A stretch of DNA of 64,000 nucleotides, taken from Adineta vaga (taxonomy: Eukaryota > Rotifera). The first letter of the stretch is position 1. Every line of letters begins with the position of its first letter. Of the stretch, positions 47,332 to 57,984 are shown piece by piece. The position numbers and the translations under genes were made by a program. The stretch spans positions 8,494,001-8,558,000 of the forward strand of contig CP075496.1 in NCBI GenBank assembly GCA_021613535.1, read 5' to 3'. The notes under the pieces are model-generated. The model searched no databases. It was not told the origin of the DNA and worked only from the letters and a program-made list of their open reading frames with translations.

Positions 47332-48575
47332 ATGTTCAATCTATTGATTTTATTCTCTTTTTATCTAATATCAATCGATGCTCATGGATATCTATTCGAA
47401 CCAATTGCTCGTAGTTCAGCTTGGCTCACAGATCCATCATTTAAAGATTGTTGCACCTATTCAGGTCATATGGAAATGTTTTGTGGTGGTATTGGACATC
47501 AATGGAATAATAATGGTTTGTAGAGAAATTGAAGAACGTTTGATGATCTTCTTTTGTTTAGGAGGAAAGTGTGGTATTTGTGGTGAACCCTATGATCGAG
47601 CAGTAAAATTATTTGAAAAAGGTGGACGAATGTATTTAGGTAAAATAGTTCAAACATATGCTCAAGGACAACAGATTGACGTCAAAATCAAAGTAAATTA
47701 ATGAGGAATAACAAAAAAAAGCTTTAAAATCTTCATCTATTATTACATATAGTTATCAGCAAATCATCAAGGTTATTTTGAATTTCGATTATGTAGTTTG
47801 GATAGTACTCCAAATGCAGATGCAACACAAGAATGTCTTGATAATTATTTATTAACAATTCTCGATTCCAATTCAACTAAATATCGTGATATTACTCGGC
47901 ATGGTTCGGATACAATTACAACTCGTGTACAATTACCTTCGAATCTAGCTTGTCAACATTGCGTATTTCAGTGGCGATATACAACAGGAAATAATTGGGG
48001 AAGAGATCCAACAACGAATAAATCAGGTCCTGGTTTAGGAAAAGAAAATGAAACGTTTATGGGTTGTTCAGACATCAGTATTACACCAAAAAAAACAACT
48101 ACTATTCGTCCACCAAAAATTATCATTGCTAAATCGTAAGCCATTTATAATGTTCATTTCAGTTTTAGTAAGAAGATATTATTTTAGTTCAACTACACTG
48201 AAGAGTAGTTTAACATCAACATCAGCTGATTATTGGATCGTTTTATTATCAAAATATTGGTCATTACCGCCGATGAAGCATCAATCAAAATTAACAACAA
48301 CAATAAGTTCATGGAAACCATCAAAGAGAACAACAATCAGTTTATCAAAACTACCAAAACCAACAACAACAACAACAAGAACAACTACCACTTCAATTAC
48401 AACTATTCGTTCATTGGCACGGATACCTGTATGGTCTTCATTATTAGTTGCATATCAAAAAGGTGATGAAGTGATATATAATGGTATAAAATATCGTTGT
48501 GTTACCTCACATCATTCATATGCAGGTGCAGAACCAAGTCTTCTCACGTGGGCTCTTTGGCGAAAAATTGACTAA
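47332..48575 (+). CDS. AA15-like lytic polysaccharide monooxygenase with chitin-binding tail (copy 2)
   Basis: Four exons (47332-47515, 47562-47692, 47753-48135, 48188-48575) join in phase to 361 residues. This is a tandem duplicate of copy 1: exons 2 and 3 have identical lengths (131 and 383 bases) and intron phases are conserved. The mature start HGYLFEPIARSSAW, SANHQGYFEFRLC, CGICGEPYDR and ETFMGCSDISI are intact. The linker is longer and more divergent, basic and Thr-rich (KPTTTTTRTTTTS) with a hydrophobic insertion (YWIVLLSKYW). The terminal module (AYQKGDEVIYNGIKYRCVTS to EPSLLTWALW) is again CBM5/12-like. Divergence is concentrated in the linker, suggesting that both catalytic domains are under selection. 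Confidence 0.87.
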
Positions 48576-48781
48576 ATGTTCTGTTTGTTTGTTTTTCTTC
48601 TCGAAACGAATATATAACTCCTAGTTTATAGAAATAGATAATGCTGGCATATTATATTTATTTTGCAAGTAAAAAGAAAGCAAAAACAAAGAAACTTCAG
48701 AGGTCTATCTAGACAAAAAAAGAAACAAAAGAGTTTATATACATGAAGACAAGAAAACAATCACCAGGTAGAATTATTATT

Positions 48782-50720
48782 TCATTTGAGAGGCTGTTCT
48801 GCTGCCAATGTATAACTTTTGACACGTGAAAATACTAATGATGGATAAGCATGTCGATCATTAGCAACATCAAGTACTGTCGAACGTTCATCACCTGTAC
48901 GTCTAAATGAAAAGATGTCTTGTTTTAAGAAAACAACAGCAAACTCTAGAAAAAAAAAGAAACTTACTTATTATTGAACCGAATTTCATAATGTATCCAA
49001 GTAAGTTGATAATGTTTCTTCTTTGCAGCATCGGACATTACAAACTCCTAGAGATCAAAATAAAGAACACGTTATACTAATTTAATAATGAATTCTACAG
49101 AATATTCTAACCATATGCATTGTTTGTTCAATATCGGATGATGATGGTATATCTCTTCCACCTCGTCGTTGCGGATTATTTGTGATTGGCGCACGTTGCG
49201 CAACACGTTTAGCAACAATTAGTACCTTAAAACTTTCATATTAACTAAGGAAATAAATTATTTTATTGGCAGTTACTCGACTATTTTGTAAACGATAGTT
49301 TCCATAGATAAGTGAAGGATCACGAGTTGTATGTCGACTTTTTAAACGACTGACTACCGATCGAGGTTCATCAGCTATATTTTAAAGAAATTTATCTATC
49401 TTATTATTATTAGACTTGATTATTTCATTTTCTTACCACTTGTATATATCAAAACAATACCTATAAGAAAAATGTACATTCAAAACAATACATTATTTGA
49501 AATAATAGAAAACAGACCATCGGGAAAAAATCGTATATATCGATAATATTCAACTAAATGCCATGGTGAATAAAATGTGTCTAAAGATTGTTCACCTTGA
49601 CGAACGTATGCAGCACGACTAATATAAACACCTAAAATAAATCGAAAATATAAAAGAATGTATTCAGTTGGTGGCTATCTTTTCTTACCATTGAAAACGA
49701 CATGTGGTGTATTGATAAATATATAACGCCAATTTGTGTTTGTAGTCGTATTTCCTATATTAACACCCCATGTTTTCAAACAAATCATTTTCCATAAATG
49801 AGGATCACGTGCACATATATAAAAACCTCGACAAACTCGTGCACATTGTTCTAATGAACGGACATCTAAATCCGATGAGATAACCCAACGAAATATATAA
49901 ATTAAAACTTCTGATGGTAGACAGGATATATGAGTAGCCTATTGAAAATATTTCATTAAAAATCTATTTTGTCAATGAAATATACTTGTTGAGGAAAGTT
50001 TTTCGAGCAGATTGTTGAAAGTTCATTATCATCAACATTCATACGTTGTAATGAATCGAGAAGATTTTCATCCTTTTCAAATGTATCATCATTTGCATGA
50101 AAATCTTCATCAGTATTTTCTCTAGAAATAAAAAATAGATTTTTCATGTAATACAACAAGTTATTTTATACTGTTGATGATGTGATTCCATTGTTGTGTT
50201 TGTTTGTTGTTGTTGTGGTCCTTTACGAGCCATACGAAATTCAATATCAGGTACTAATTGCATAGCTGCTCGATAATATTTTATCGCTAAAAATACCAAA
50301 TATATTTCGAATAACTATTAATTCTTTTTCCTAACCATCATATAATTTTCCTTCACGTTCTAATTCAGATGCGCGTTCAAAGAAATGTTTCGCCTAATAA
50401 AAAATGATCAAATTTTACAATGAGATCAAATCTCAATAAAAAAACTTGTTAATCTACTTGTTCTTCATTATTAGTTGTTCCATCGTGTTGTTGTTGTTGT
50501 TCTTCTTCTTTTTGTTTATCATTAATTACATGTCCATAGACAGTTCGTTGTTGAATTTCTTTTTGCCATTTATTACGAAAATCATCGAGTTGTTGTTCAA
50601 CTCGACGTTCATTCGTACGTTGCGCTGTCATTTCATATTCACAATCATCACTATCTTGATCGGAACTCTAGAATAAAAAGTATTTTGAGAAAAAGAAGAT
50701 GTACGAATAAAATGTACCAT
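48782..50720 (-). CDS. FBXO9: F-box only protein 9
   Basis: A multi-exon gene encoding the substrate receptor of an SCF ubiquitin ligase. In order: an acidic start, a helical charged segment ([19 protein letters not shown]), a TPR-like pair of helices ([19 protein letters not shown] and [19 protein letters not shown]), an F-box ([20 protein letters not shown]), and the FBXO9 C-terminal domain with [34 protein letters not shown] and [20 protein letters not shown]. The first coding exon seems to consist of the ATG alone (50718-50720), followed by a GTACAT donor and an exon from 50667. An acceptor-like TTTCTCTTAAG sits just before the ATG. Exon phases agree in those I checked through the F-box. 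All family parts are present. Confidence 0.88.
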
Positions 50721-51217
50721 TGCTTAAGAGAAAGTTGAAGTTTAGATATCACGGGATGAAAATTGAATAACTGTTTGATAGAGTTTTGCACGACGAGCAC
50801 CAGCCATTCGAGGAAAAACGAAAAAAAATTACAGAGTAAAACGCATTTTTACCTTAAGTATATAAGAAGAGGGAATACTTCTGGATTGAATCCAGATTTT
50901 ATTTCGAACATTACCGCCATCTATATTACAATATTCTTGTTGTTCTTAATTTCAATGCTGAAATTGAAATAACAACAAAGAATTCTGATGAAATAATTTC
51001 GATTTCGATTTCTTAAGTAAATATTTTCATGAGGTCACTACTTAATAATATTCAAAATAATCGTTCATATAATATAGTTGATTTGATACCAAACATATTT
51101 ACAGTTTTTAATATTTGAAAAAATCTTTTTCTTTTGTTCTAGTAGTAAAAATGTTATGTTTTTATTTCCAACAAGTAAAAATTCTACAAAAATGTCCACA
51201 TATATATATTTTCTTGT
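50721..51217. other. intergenic
   Basis: About 500 bases between two minus-strand genes. It contains a short unused ATG frame at about 50805. No separate gene is seen. Confidence 0.4.
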
Positions 51218-52269
51218 TTAAATTTGTTTCATCCGAATCTTTGGTATCGATGGAACATCATTATGTTTAATTAACCTAATCAAAGTTTTCATAGGTTGTC
51301 GTTTGAATTGTTTAAAAACGAGCATCCAGTAATCAATATGATGATCAATGATACCATCATGATCAAATGGAATAAGAAGTTTTTTTAAATGTGGATACAA
51401 TGGATTGGGTAGAGTTGGTAAATCATAATACAAAATATCAGCATGCCACATTCAATAAAGTAACACATAAACCAAGAAACATATCAACAGAATAATGATG
51501 TAATTCGATAATTGCTCGAATCATTCGTTGAATAACTTGTGTCCAAATAAATAAACGGATAAAAAAACGTAAAATTCTAAATGGATATGAAGCACAAAGA
51601 ATTGTTACAGCTATTGCTGATATAGTATAAACGATAACATGACCACTATATAATAAATCATTGCATGCACCACCTAGAAAAAGCCGACAACAAAGATTTC
51701 AACACATTTTTTATTTCTGTTTTTCAATGAAAACAAATTCTTTTACCAGGACTTAAGTTGAATGGTTGAACAGGTCCTTTGAATATACATTTTGGATTTG
51801 GATTAGGTAGCACTGTTAATGAAAATGTGATTACGCGAAGTGCACGTGCAATAGTTAAACAGCGTACGCCTTTTTGTAAAACTTTCAAACCATTTGGTCC
51901 ATGTAAAAAACAATAGAATACCCATAGAAATAACACACTATTCGTTTCTACTTGATATGTATCTTCACCAATATAAGCAAATTCCACAAATGTACGATTG
52001 ACATTACTTAAATATTCTTCAGCTAGATCTCTTAATGGTGTTCGATGATGTTCTTTTAATGAAATGACTTGTATCATTGTATTTTCAGTAAGCAATTCAA
52101 TACCCATAAAGATAAGATCACGAATTGATTTCAGTGCATAAACAGCTATTTCTGGTGTTATGTGATGTTGCCACATTTGTGAAATTGTATTGATATGAAG
52201 CATGACTGAAAAGATACTTTGATGCTCATATTGAGCGGTATGATGACGACGATGCGATACCTTCGGCAT
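51218..52269 (-). CDS. PAP2-superfamily membrane protein (sphingomyelin-synthase-like), frame broken
   Basis: Exon 1 (51747-52269) and exon 2 (from 51673, after TTTTCTAG) join in phase. The protein has several membrane helices. The two catalytic signatures of the PAP2_C/sphingomyelin synthase group are visible: DLLYSGHVIVYT and ELHHYSVDMFLG. The frame then stops (LLNVAC, stop near 51450), but the +1 frame continues directly with WHADILYYDLPTLPNPLYP to a stop at 51218. A single extra A in the AA at about 51459 would explain it. Likely role: phosphocholine or phosphoethanolamine transfer between lipids, or lipid phosphatase, in the Golgi or plasma membrane; the substrate cannot be read from sequence. 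The start MPKVSHRR is the first ATG. Confidence 0.65.
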
Positions 52270-53350
52270 GTGAATTACATATGGTTTCGCATCAGCAATT
52301 TAACATTAGTTGTCAATGAAAAGTATAGAACAAACTCGGTAATGCTTATGTGTGATGCACGAAATATATACACCTACGGAGGCAATGATAATGATCAATG
52401 AAAAAGGTTCGAATATGTCGTTGACTATACGTCAATATATATATATATATGTATTGTAGTGATATTTAATCTTTCCTTTGTTCATTTGTTTATTTATTAT
52501 ACATCCCAATTATACGCATAGACTTCCTTGTCAATACGAGAGCAAACATTCTATTCAAAGAAGAAGATTGATCTTAATTTTTCGTTTCTTTTTCTTATTT
52601 AGTGAGAAAACATTTTCCTTGAAATCAAACAATGAATAATGTAGTTTGATGACAGCAGTATTTTATCATAAATGTGTTTAAATCATTGTAAGTCGATAAA
52701 ATTATCATGTACACAATCATCTTGTTGAATATTGAAATATGTATTCTGCGTAATGAACACAAAAACAAAACAAAATGAGTAATAGTTTTTCTAATTACAA
52801 ATTTATTACCTACTCAAAATCGACATGAATGACGTTAGAAACATGAACTCGTCATGTTCGTTTGTTTAGTAATATTTATATAGAAATACAATCAAGGAAA
52901 GAATACAAACGAACATCTTTCATGCTTGTTTCTACAATACTAAAATATAGTCGGTTGTTCACCTTGACTATGGTTGTGTTTGATTTAAAAGTTGATAGAA
53001 GTGTGAAATTAATGTATATTAATTAATAACGTCAGTTTCGATAGTGTGAAAGCAGTGATAAATTCAAGAATTTTTACATCGAAAAAAAAACACTCTAAAG
53101 TTTCGAATGAAAGATTAAAAGAAAGTGATACAGTGTAATGCAAAATATTATTATCATAAAATGTAAAATAGATAGAAAAAACAAACCCACGTATTCGAAT
53201 GTAAAATATTCACATGTATCAGATGGGTTCTTTGTTCAAGTTAATAAATTCAAATACAGACATAACATATCGTGAATATAATAGAATTTTTATATATATT
53301 TGTGTTTTCTTTTCGATTACACTAGAGAATACACTGAAAAATTTACAAGA
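52270..53350. other. gene-free stretch
   Basis: About 1.1 kb of AT-rich DNA between divergent genes, with a TA run at 52436-52452. No exon, RNA gene or repeat family is seen. Confidence 0.4.
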
Positions 53351-53989
53351 ATGATGAAGATATTTTTTTTCCTATGTTTTCTTGCTGTCACTATTATTGC
53401 CGATGATGCTGACAATATGATCAATTCTCGAGATGGTAATGAACTATTGGTACCTGATGAAGCTATCTTGAATGGAAATGACGCAATCGATCAAAAAGAA
53501 CAAGATTTTCTAATCGTGGCAATACAATCTTCTCAAAATAATCCTGACGATCCGATTGAAGGAAACAATAATTCTGAAACGAACAACGAATCCGGTGCAG
53601 AGCCCAACAATGACAAAGGTGAGGAGAACAATAGTTCTGAAACCAAAGACGAATCTGACGTAGAACGCACGAATGATTGTGCTAATAAAGATCGTGATGA
53701 TGCAAATGAAGAAGAAAATAATTCTGAAGCAAATGATGAATCTGGTGTAGAATCCAAGAATGATGATGATCGTGCTGGCACTGATGAACCAAATAACGAA
53801 TCAGATATTGAATCGAAGAATGATAGTGAACAAAATAGTCATGATAACGCTGCTGCAGAAAGTAATAATTCTGAAACAAATAACAAATCGGACGCAGATT
53901 CAAAGACTGATGGTCAACAAACAGTCGAAGTTGAAAATACATCAGAAACTGAACTAGTTGCCGTAGATGAACCCGAAGAACCACTATAA
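53351..53989 (+). CDS. secreted, highly acidic, disordered repeat protein
   Basis: From the ATG at 53351 a signal peptide (MMKIFFFLCFLAVTIIADD) leads into about 190 residues made mostly of Asn, Glu, Asp and Ser. Degenerate units of the type N-N-S-E-x-N-x-E-S-x-x-E-S-K-N-D recur at 18-35 residue spacing. Only one Cys and almost no aromatic residues are present, so an extended, negatively charged, disordered chain is expected. Acidic repeat proteins of this kind can bind calcium or protect against drying, but no named family (LEA, SAHS, calsequestrin) is recognised. Intronless. Confidence 0.7.
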   Translation: MMKIFFFLCFLAVTIIADDADNMINSRDGNELLVPDEAILNGNDAIDQKEQDFLIVAIQSSQNNPDDPIEGNNNSETNNESGAEPNNDKGEENNSSETKDESDVERTNDCANKDRDDANEEENNSEANDESGVESKNDDDRAGTDEPNNESDIESKNDSEQNSHDNAAAESNNSETNNKSDADSKTDGQQTVEVENTSETELVAVDEPEEPL

Positions 53990-54526
53990 TGACGTATCAT
54001 TTATTCATCGATTCAATTTCAGTTTATTGTCATTTCTTGGTTGTATTCATTTATCTCAGAAATAAAAACTAACTCTCTCCGTTAAAAAGTGTATATTGCC
54101 TATAGCGACATCTATGAGCTCACATTTGTATATATTTATTAATTTTTCATTCTGATTAAAAATGTTGTTCTCCATAAAAATATAAAGATTGCATAGTCTT
54201 TCAAAATTTGTGAATGCTCATAAACGCTTTACAATGTTATTGAGAAAACTGTACAATAGAAATAGAAAATCGAAATATGATGAGTCATCATTGTTTGTCA
54301 TATGTAGTAAAACGTAACGTCTTATGTAAAAATCGTCACTTGATAGGTTTTTTCACGATAATTTTCTGGGAAAAAAACAAACAGATCAAAATTCGAATTC
54401 TTTGCAATTTTATCGAAATTTCTCGAATAAATTGAACTGTCTAAACGTCAAATCAGAGTCATTGATGAGAGAAAAATAAAATATATAAATTTTACTAATG
54501 AGATTTGTTTTATATTGTAGATTATT
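53990..54526. other. intergenic, upstream of the F-box array
   Basis: 540 AT-rich bases. The only feature is an acceptor-like TTTTATATTGTAG ending at 54520, six bases before the first F-box ATG. Confidence 0.5.
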
Positions 54527-55474
54527 ATGGCTAAATCTGTATCTACCTTAGAATCTCTACCTAATGAAACTCTTCTTGATCTCTTCGAATATTTCGATGC
54601 TCAATCACTCTATAAATATTTTTATAATCTTAATTCTCGTTGGAATTCTCTTCTTCAATCTTTATCAAATCTGTCTCTTACTTTTCGAACATCGGATATG
54701 AATTCATTTGATCATTATCCAAAACTATTTTCTTCTCAAATCTATACTCTTATGATCTATTCTCAAGATAATATAGACCTTGATCAATTTCATAATCTTC
54801 GTAATCTTTTTATTTGGTTTCCAACTGATGAACAAATCTTTCAAATCAATACCAAATCATTTCATTCACTTATTTATCTGCATATTTCATTTACAATTCT
54901 AAAACCATCAATTTCTTCTCTCTATCAAAAAGTTTTCTCTAATGGTTTTCCTTCTTTAAAATTCTGTTATCTATGTGGATGTGAATCACCTGACGATACT
55001 CTTCAATGGACTCAATCACCAAATCTTCATTATTTACATACATCATCGAATCATGCATCTATATTAAATTCATCTCCAAATTTATCTTCTTTAATTTTAG
55101 ACATAATTATCTTAGATGGTAAATTTCTTCATTTCAAATCTCATTTGAATCTAAAACGATTAGAATTAGTCACTACGAATGTGACTTGGTTAGATGATAA
55201 AAAACAATTGAAACTCTTATTCTCATTATTACCAAATCTCGAACAATTTTCGTATCATAAAACATATTCAATTACTAATTCAATTGATATTCTTCTTCAA
55301 TATGATTGGTTAGCAAATACTTTACCATTATTGAAGCGATTTGTTTACTATCTTCATATTTTTAATTTGTTTTCAATCGATCAATCAGAATTCTATGAAC
55401 ATTATTCGAAAATTAAAGAAAATTTTTTGAAAATTTATCCTAATCAATCGAAATATTCTTTAAAAATAAAGTAA
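54527..55474 (+). CDS. F-box protein, array copy 1
   Basis: 315 codons, intronless. The N-terminal F-box (LESLPNETLLDLFEYFDAQSLYKYFYNLNSRWN) should bind Skp1. The rest consists of irregular leucine-rich strands (FPSLKFCYL, LKRLELVTTN) with conserved family markers W-T-Q-S-P-x-L-x-x-L and D-W-L-A. It would present unknown substrates to an SCF ligase. An acceptor-like AG lies at 54519-54520. Unlike most copies, it ends in a Lys-rich tail without the Y-E-S-R-L ending. Confidence 0.85.
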   Translation: MAKSVSTLESLPNETLLDLFEYFDAQSLYKYFYNLNSRWNSLLQSLSNLSLTFRTSDMNSFDHYPKLFSSQIYTLMIYSQDNIDLDQFHNLRNLFIWFPTDEQIFQINTKSFHSLIYLHISFTILKPSISSLYQKVFSNGFPSLKFCYLCGCESPDDTLQWTQSPNLHYLHTSSNHASILNSSPNLSSLILDIIILDGKFLHFKSHLNLKRLELVTTNVTWLDDKKQLKLLFSLLPNLEQFSYHKTYSITNSIDILLQYDWLANTLPLLKRFVYYLHIFNLFSIDQSEFYEHYSKIKENFLKIYPNQSKYSLKIK

Positions 55475-55495
55475 AAACAATCTTCTTTTCCTTTG

Positions 55496-55511
55496 CTTTT
55501 TCCTTCTTCAG
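55496..55511 (+). promoter_or_regulatory. probable trans-splice acceptor before F-box copy 2
   Basis: A strong polypyrimidine tract ending CTTCTTCAG at 55511 lies within the 39-base gap between the stop of copy 1 and the ATG of copy 2 (55514). A promoter and 5' UTR cannot fit here, so this is best read as a spliced-leader acceptor within a polycistronic transcript. Confidence 0.6.
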
Positions 55512-55513
55512 AT

Positions 55514-56452
55514 ATGAATACTCAGTTAGAAGATTTATCAAATGAATTACTTCTGGACATATTAGATTATATTAAAACTGAAGATTTAGTATCAAGTTTT
55601 TGGAATTTAAATCAACATTTCAATAACTTAATTCGTTCACTTAAATATTTATCTTTAATAGTAAAGAAAACAGATACATTGCCAAGTAGTTTATTTTCTC
55701 AACAAATTGTTCGAGTTGTTATTGTGACATTAATCGATATACAATTGGATTCATTTGTTAATTTACGATCATTAATATTGAACATTGCTACCGAAAATCA
55801 TATAAAACAAATTCAACCACATATTCTTCCAAAGCTTGCTTATCTTTCAATTCCAATTGTATTCGAATCTCGTGTAACAAAACAATTAGCATCTGAAATA
55901 TTCTCAAATCGATTTATATTTCTTCGTTATACAGATTTAAATCTCATCAATATACCAAATATCTTCTCCTGGTCACAGTCACCATCTCTTCATTCACTTC
56001 ATCTTTCTTCATCAAATATCAATATAATACCACTTCTACTTCAATCATGTCCTCAATTAATTCATCTACAAATTCGTATAATTGATGAACATGATTTCGA
56101 TCCAACTTCTCTATTAAATTTATCCGAACATCCATTGAGAAATTTTCTTTTTATACAATCTCAACCTTCGACATTTGTTTTCAATATCTTCCCTCTCTTT
56201 TCAATCATACCGAATGTAAAACGAATCGATTTTCGTTTATGTACACGATCATTTATCGATTTAATTCAATTAATTAGCAAATCATTTTCTCAATTGACTT
56301 GTTTCGATTGTCACATTATCGAATATCCAAATAAAGATGAACATATTGATATTCATCAAATTCGAAATATTCATTCATGTTATTCAAATATACAATGTAC
56401 ACTTCGAGAAGATTGTTTTTGTCTTTATACTACAAAACGAACCTTAATGTAA
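55514..56452 (+). CDS. F-box protein, array copy 2
   Basis: 312 codons from the ATG at 55514, three bases after an AG acceptor. F-box: LEDLSNELLLDILDYIKTED. It keeps W-S-Q-S-P-S-L-H-S-L in the middle but has a diverged C-terminus that ends CFCLYTTKRTLM rather than Y-E-S-R-L. It starts only 39 bases after the stop of copy 1, so it is likely cotranscribed with it. Confidence 0.82.
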   Translation: MNTQLEDLSNELLLDILDYIKTEDLVSSFWNLNQHFNNLIRSLKYLSLIVKKTDTLPSSLFSQQIVRVVIVTLIDIQLDSFVNLRSLILNIATENHIKQIQPHILPKLAYLSIPIVFESRVTKQLASEIFSNRFIFLRYTDLNLINIPNIFSWSQSPSLHSLHLSSSNINIIPLLLQSCPQLIHLQIRIIDEHDFDPTSLLNLSEHPLRNFLFIQSQPSTFVFNIFPLFSIIPNVKRIDFRLCTRSFIDLIQLISKSFSQLTCFDCHIIEYPNKDEHIDIHQIRNIHSCYSNIQCTLREDCFCLYTTKRTLM

Positions 56453-56533
56453 TAGTTGAATGTTTTATACATCTGTATGGTCTTAAAATAATACATAGTA
56501 ACAAGATTGTTTTTCTTTACCCTCTTTTTTTAG

Positions 56534-57493
56534 ATGATGAATAGATTAGAACATTTACCAAATGAATTATTAATTGAAATATTTAAATATCTCGATGCAA
56601 GAAGATTATATCGAAGTTTTTCAAATCTTAATACACGATTCAATACTCTTCTTCAATCATTGACTGACTTATGTTTAATTATATGGTCATTAAAAGATGA
56701 TGCCTATGATTATTTATTTGCTTCACGTGTTCGAACATTAGTCGTACATTTTGATGTTATTTACACATTATCACAATATATGAATGTTCGTCATTTGGTA
56801 CTTTTTCATTCCAAACATGAACAAATATCTCAAATAATGAATGAAGGTTTTCATTTAGAAACAATTTCATTAATATCACCACGATGTTTCTATACAACAT
56901 TTGGTTTTCATGAAATGATCTTTTCCAATCAATTTCCTTCTTTAAAATCATGTTATTTAACCAATGTCTATTCACCATCACTTGAAGTACGACAATTATC
57001 ATGGAGTCAATCACCATTTTTACGTTCTCTACGTATATCATCTCATGATTCACTTGTTCATGTTGCTATTTTAAATGCTTGTCCAAATTTATCTTCACTC
57101 AGTCTTTCATTATTTCAATTAGATCATACACCTTTACATATTAAACCTCATCAAAATTTGAAAAAATTACAATTTATTATGAATAATCTTCTTTGGCCAT
57201 CGGATGAAACGATTTTCGATACATTTTTCTATACCATGCCATGTTTAGAACGTTTAACTATTCAACGTTCCATTGCTCTTCCAGAAATTATCGATAAATA
57301 TTTACACTTCGATTGGCTTTCAAAAATCATCTTTCGTCATCTGTCATATCTCAAGAAATTTGGTTTCTATTTAAAATTAATCAATACGAATAAAATAGAT
57401 CGAATCGAATTGACACAAATTCTCTGTCAGATAGAAAACAATTTTGTACATAGTTTTCAAAATAACAAACATTATCGTCTTCTTATCAATTAA
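56534..57493 (+). CDS. F-box protein, array copy 3
   Basis: 319 codons. The ATG (56534) follows directly on a TTTTTTTAG acceptor. F-box: LEHLPNELLIEIFKYLDARR. The leucine-rich body has W-S-Q-S-P-F-L-R-S-L and F-D-W-L, and ends NNKHYRLLIN, a weaker form of the family ending. The gap from copy 2 is 81 bases, again too short for a typical promoter. Confidence 0.85.
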   Translation: MMNRLEHLPNELLIEIFKYLDARRLYRSFSNLNTRFNTLLQSLTDLCLIIWSLKDDAYDYLFASRVRTLVVHFDVIYTLSQYMNVRHLVLFHSKHEQISQIMNEGFHLETISLISPRCFYTTFGFHEMIFSNQFPSLKSCYLTNVYSPSLEVRQLSWSQSPFLRSLRISSHDSLVHVAILNACPNLSSLSLSLFQLDHTPLHIKPHQNLKKLQFIMNNLLWPSDETIFDTFFYTMPCLERLTIQRSIALPEIIDKYLHFDWLSKIIFRHLSYLKKFGFYLKLINTNKIDRIELTQILCQIENNFVHSFQNNKHYRLLIN

Positions 57494-57984
57494 GTTTAAT
57501 TCTGTGAATATCTATAATTAGTTTTGTCTTTCAAAAAAAACCAACAACAACAATAATGTTCTTGAATTCAACGAATTTATAAATAAACTATATGTTCTTC
57601 TGTTATTTGTAGATTATAAATCTATTTTGAAAAGAAAATAAATGATATCAATCGACGGTAATCATATTTAATGAATTAAATATTTATCAGGAGATTTGAC
57701 TTACCGATCACATTGATATTTATTATGTAATCGTTGAGGGTTGTTATATTACATAAGCAATGTAAGATAAGCTGAATTGTTTTTAAAATATCGTCATTAC
57801 GTTCGATGATCTATGAAAACGTCGTTTATTTCGTTTACTTGTCTGTTCTTATCATTCGAATGGGTTCAGTGATTTTTTTTCTATTATAAAAAATGATGAA
57901 TGTAATAATTTTTCAAATCATTCGAAGCATTTTGAATAGTAATGAACATTCTTGAACAGATTCTCGTTTATTTTTCTTTTCTAG
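57494..57984. other. intergenic between F-box copies 3 and 4
   Basis: 490 AT-rich bases, the largest gap between adjacent copies in the array; it may hold a second promoter. It ends in TTTTCTTTTCTAG directly before the next ATG. Confidence 0.45.

Noticed and set aside
53682-53984. Leu/His/Gln-rich minus-strand frame opposite the acidic protein
   Set aside because: It is the antisense of the GAT/GAA/AAT-rich coding repeat; the plus frame has a signal peptide and a coherent start.
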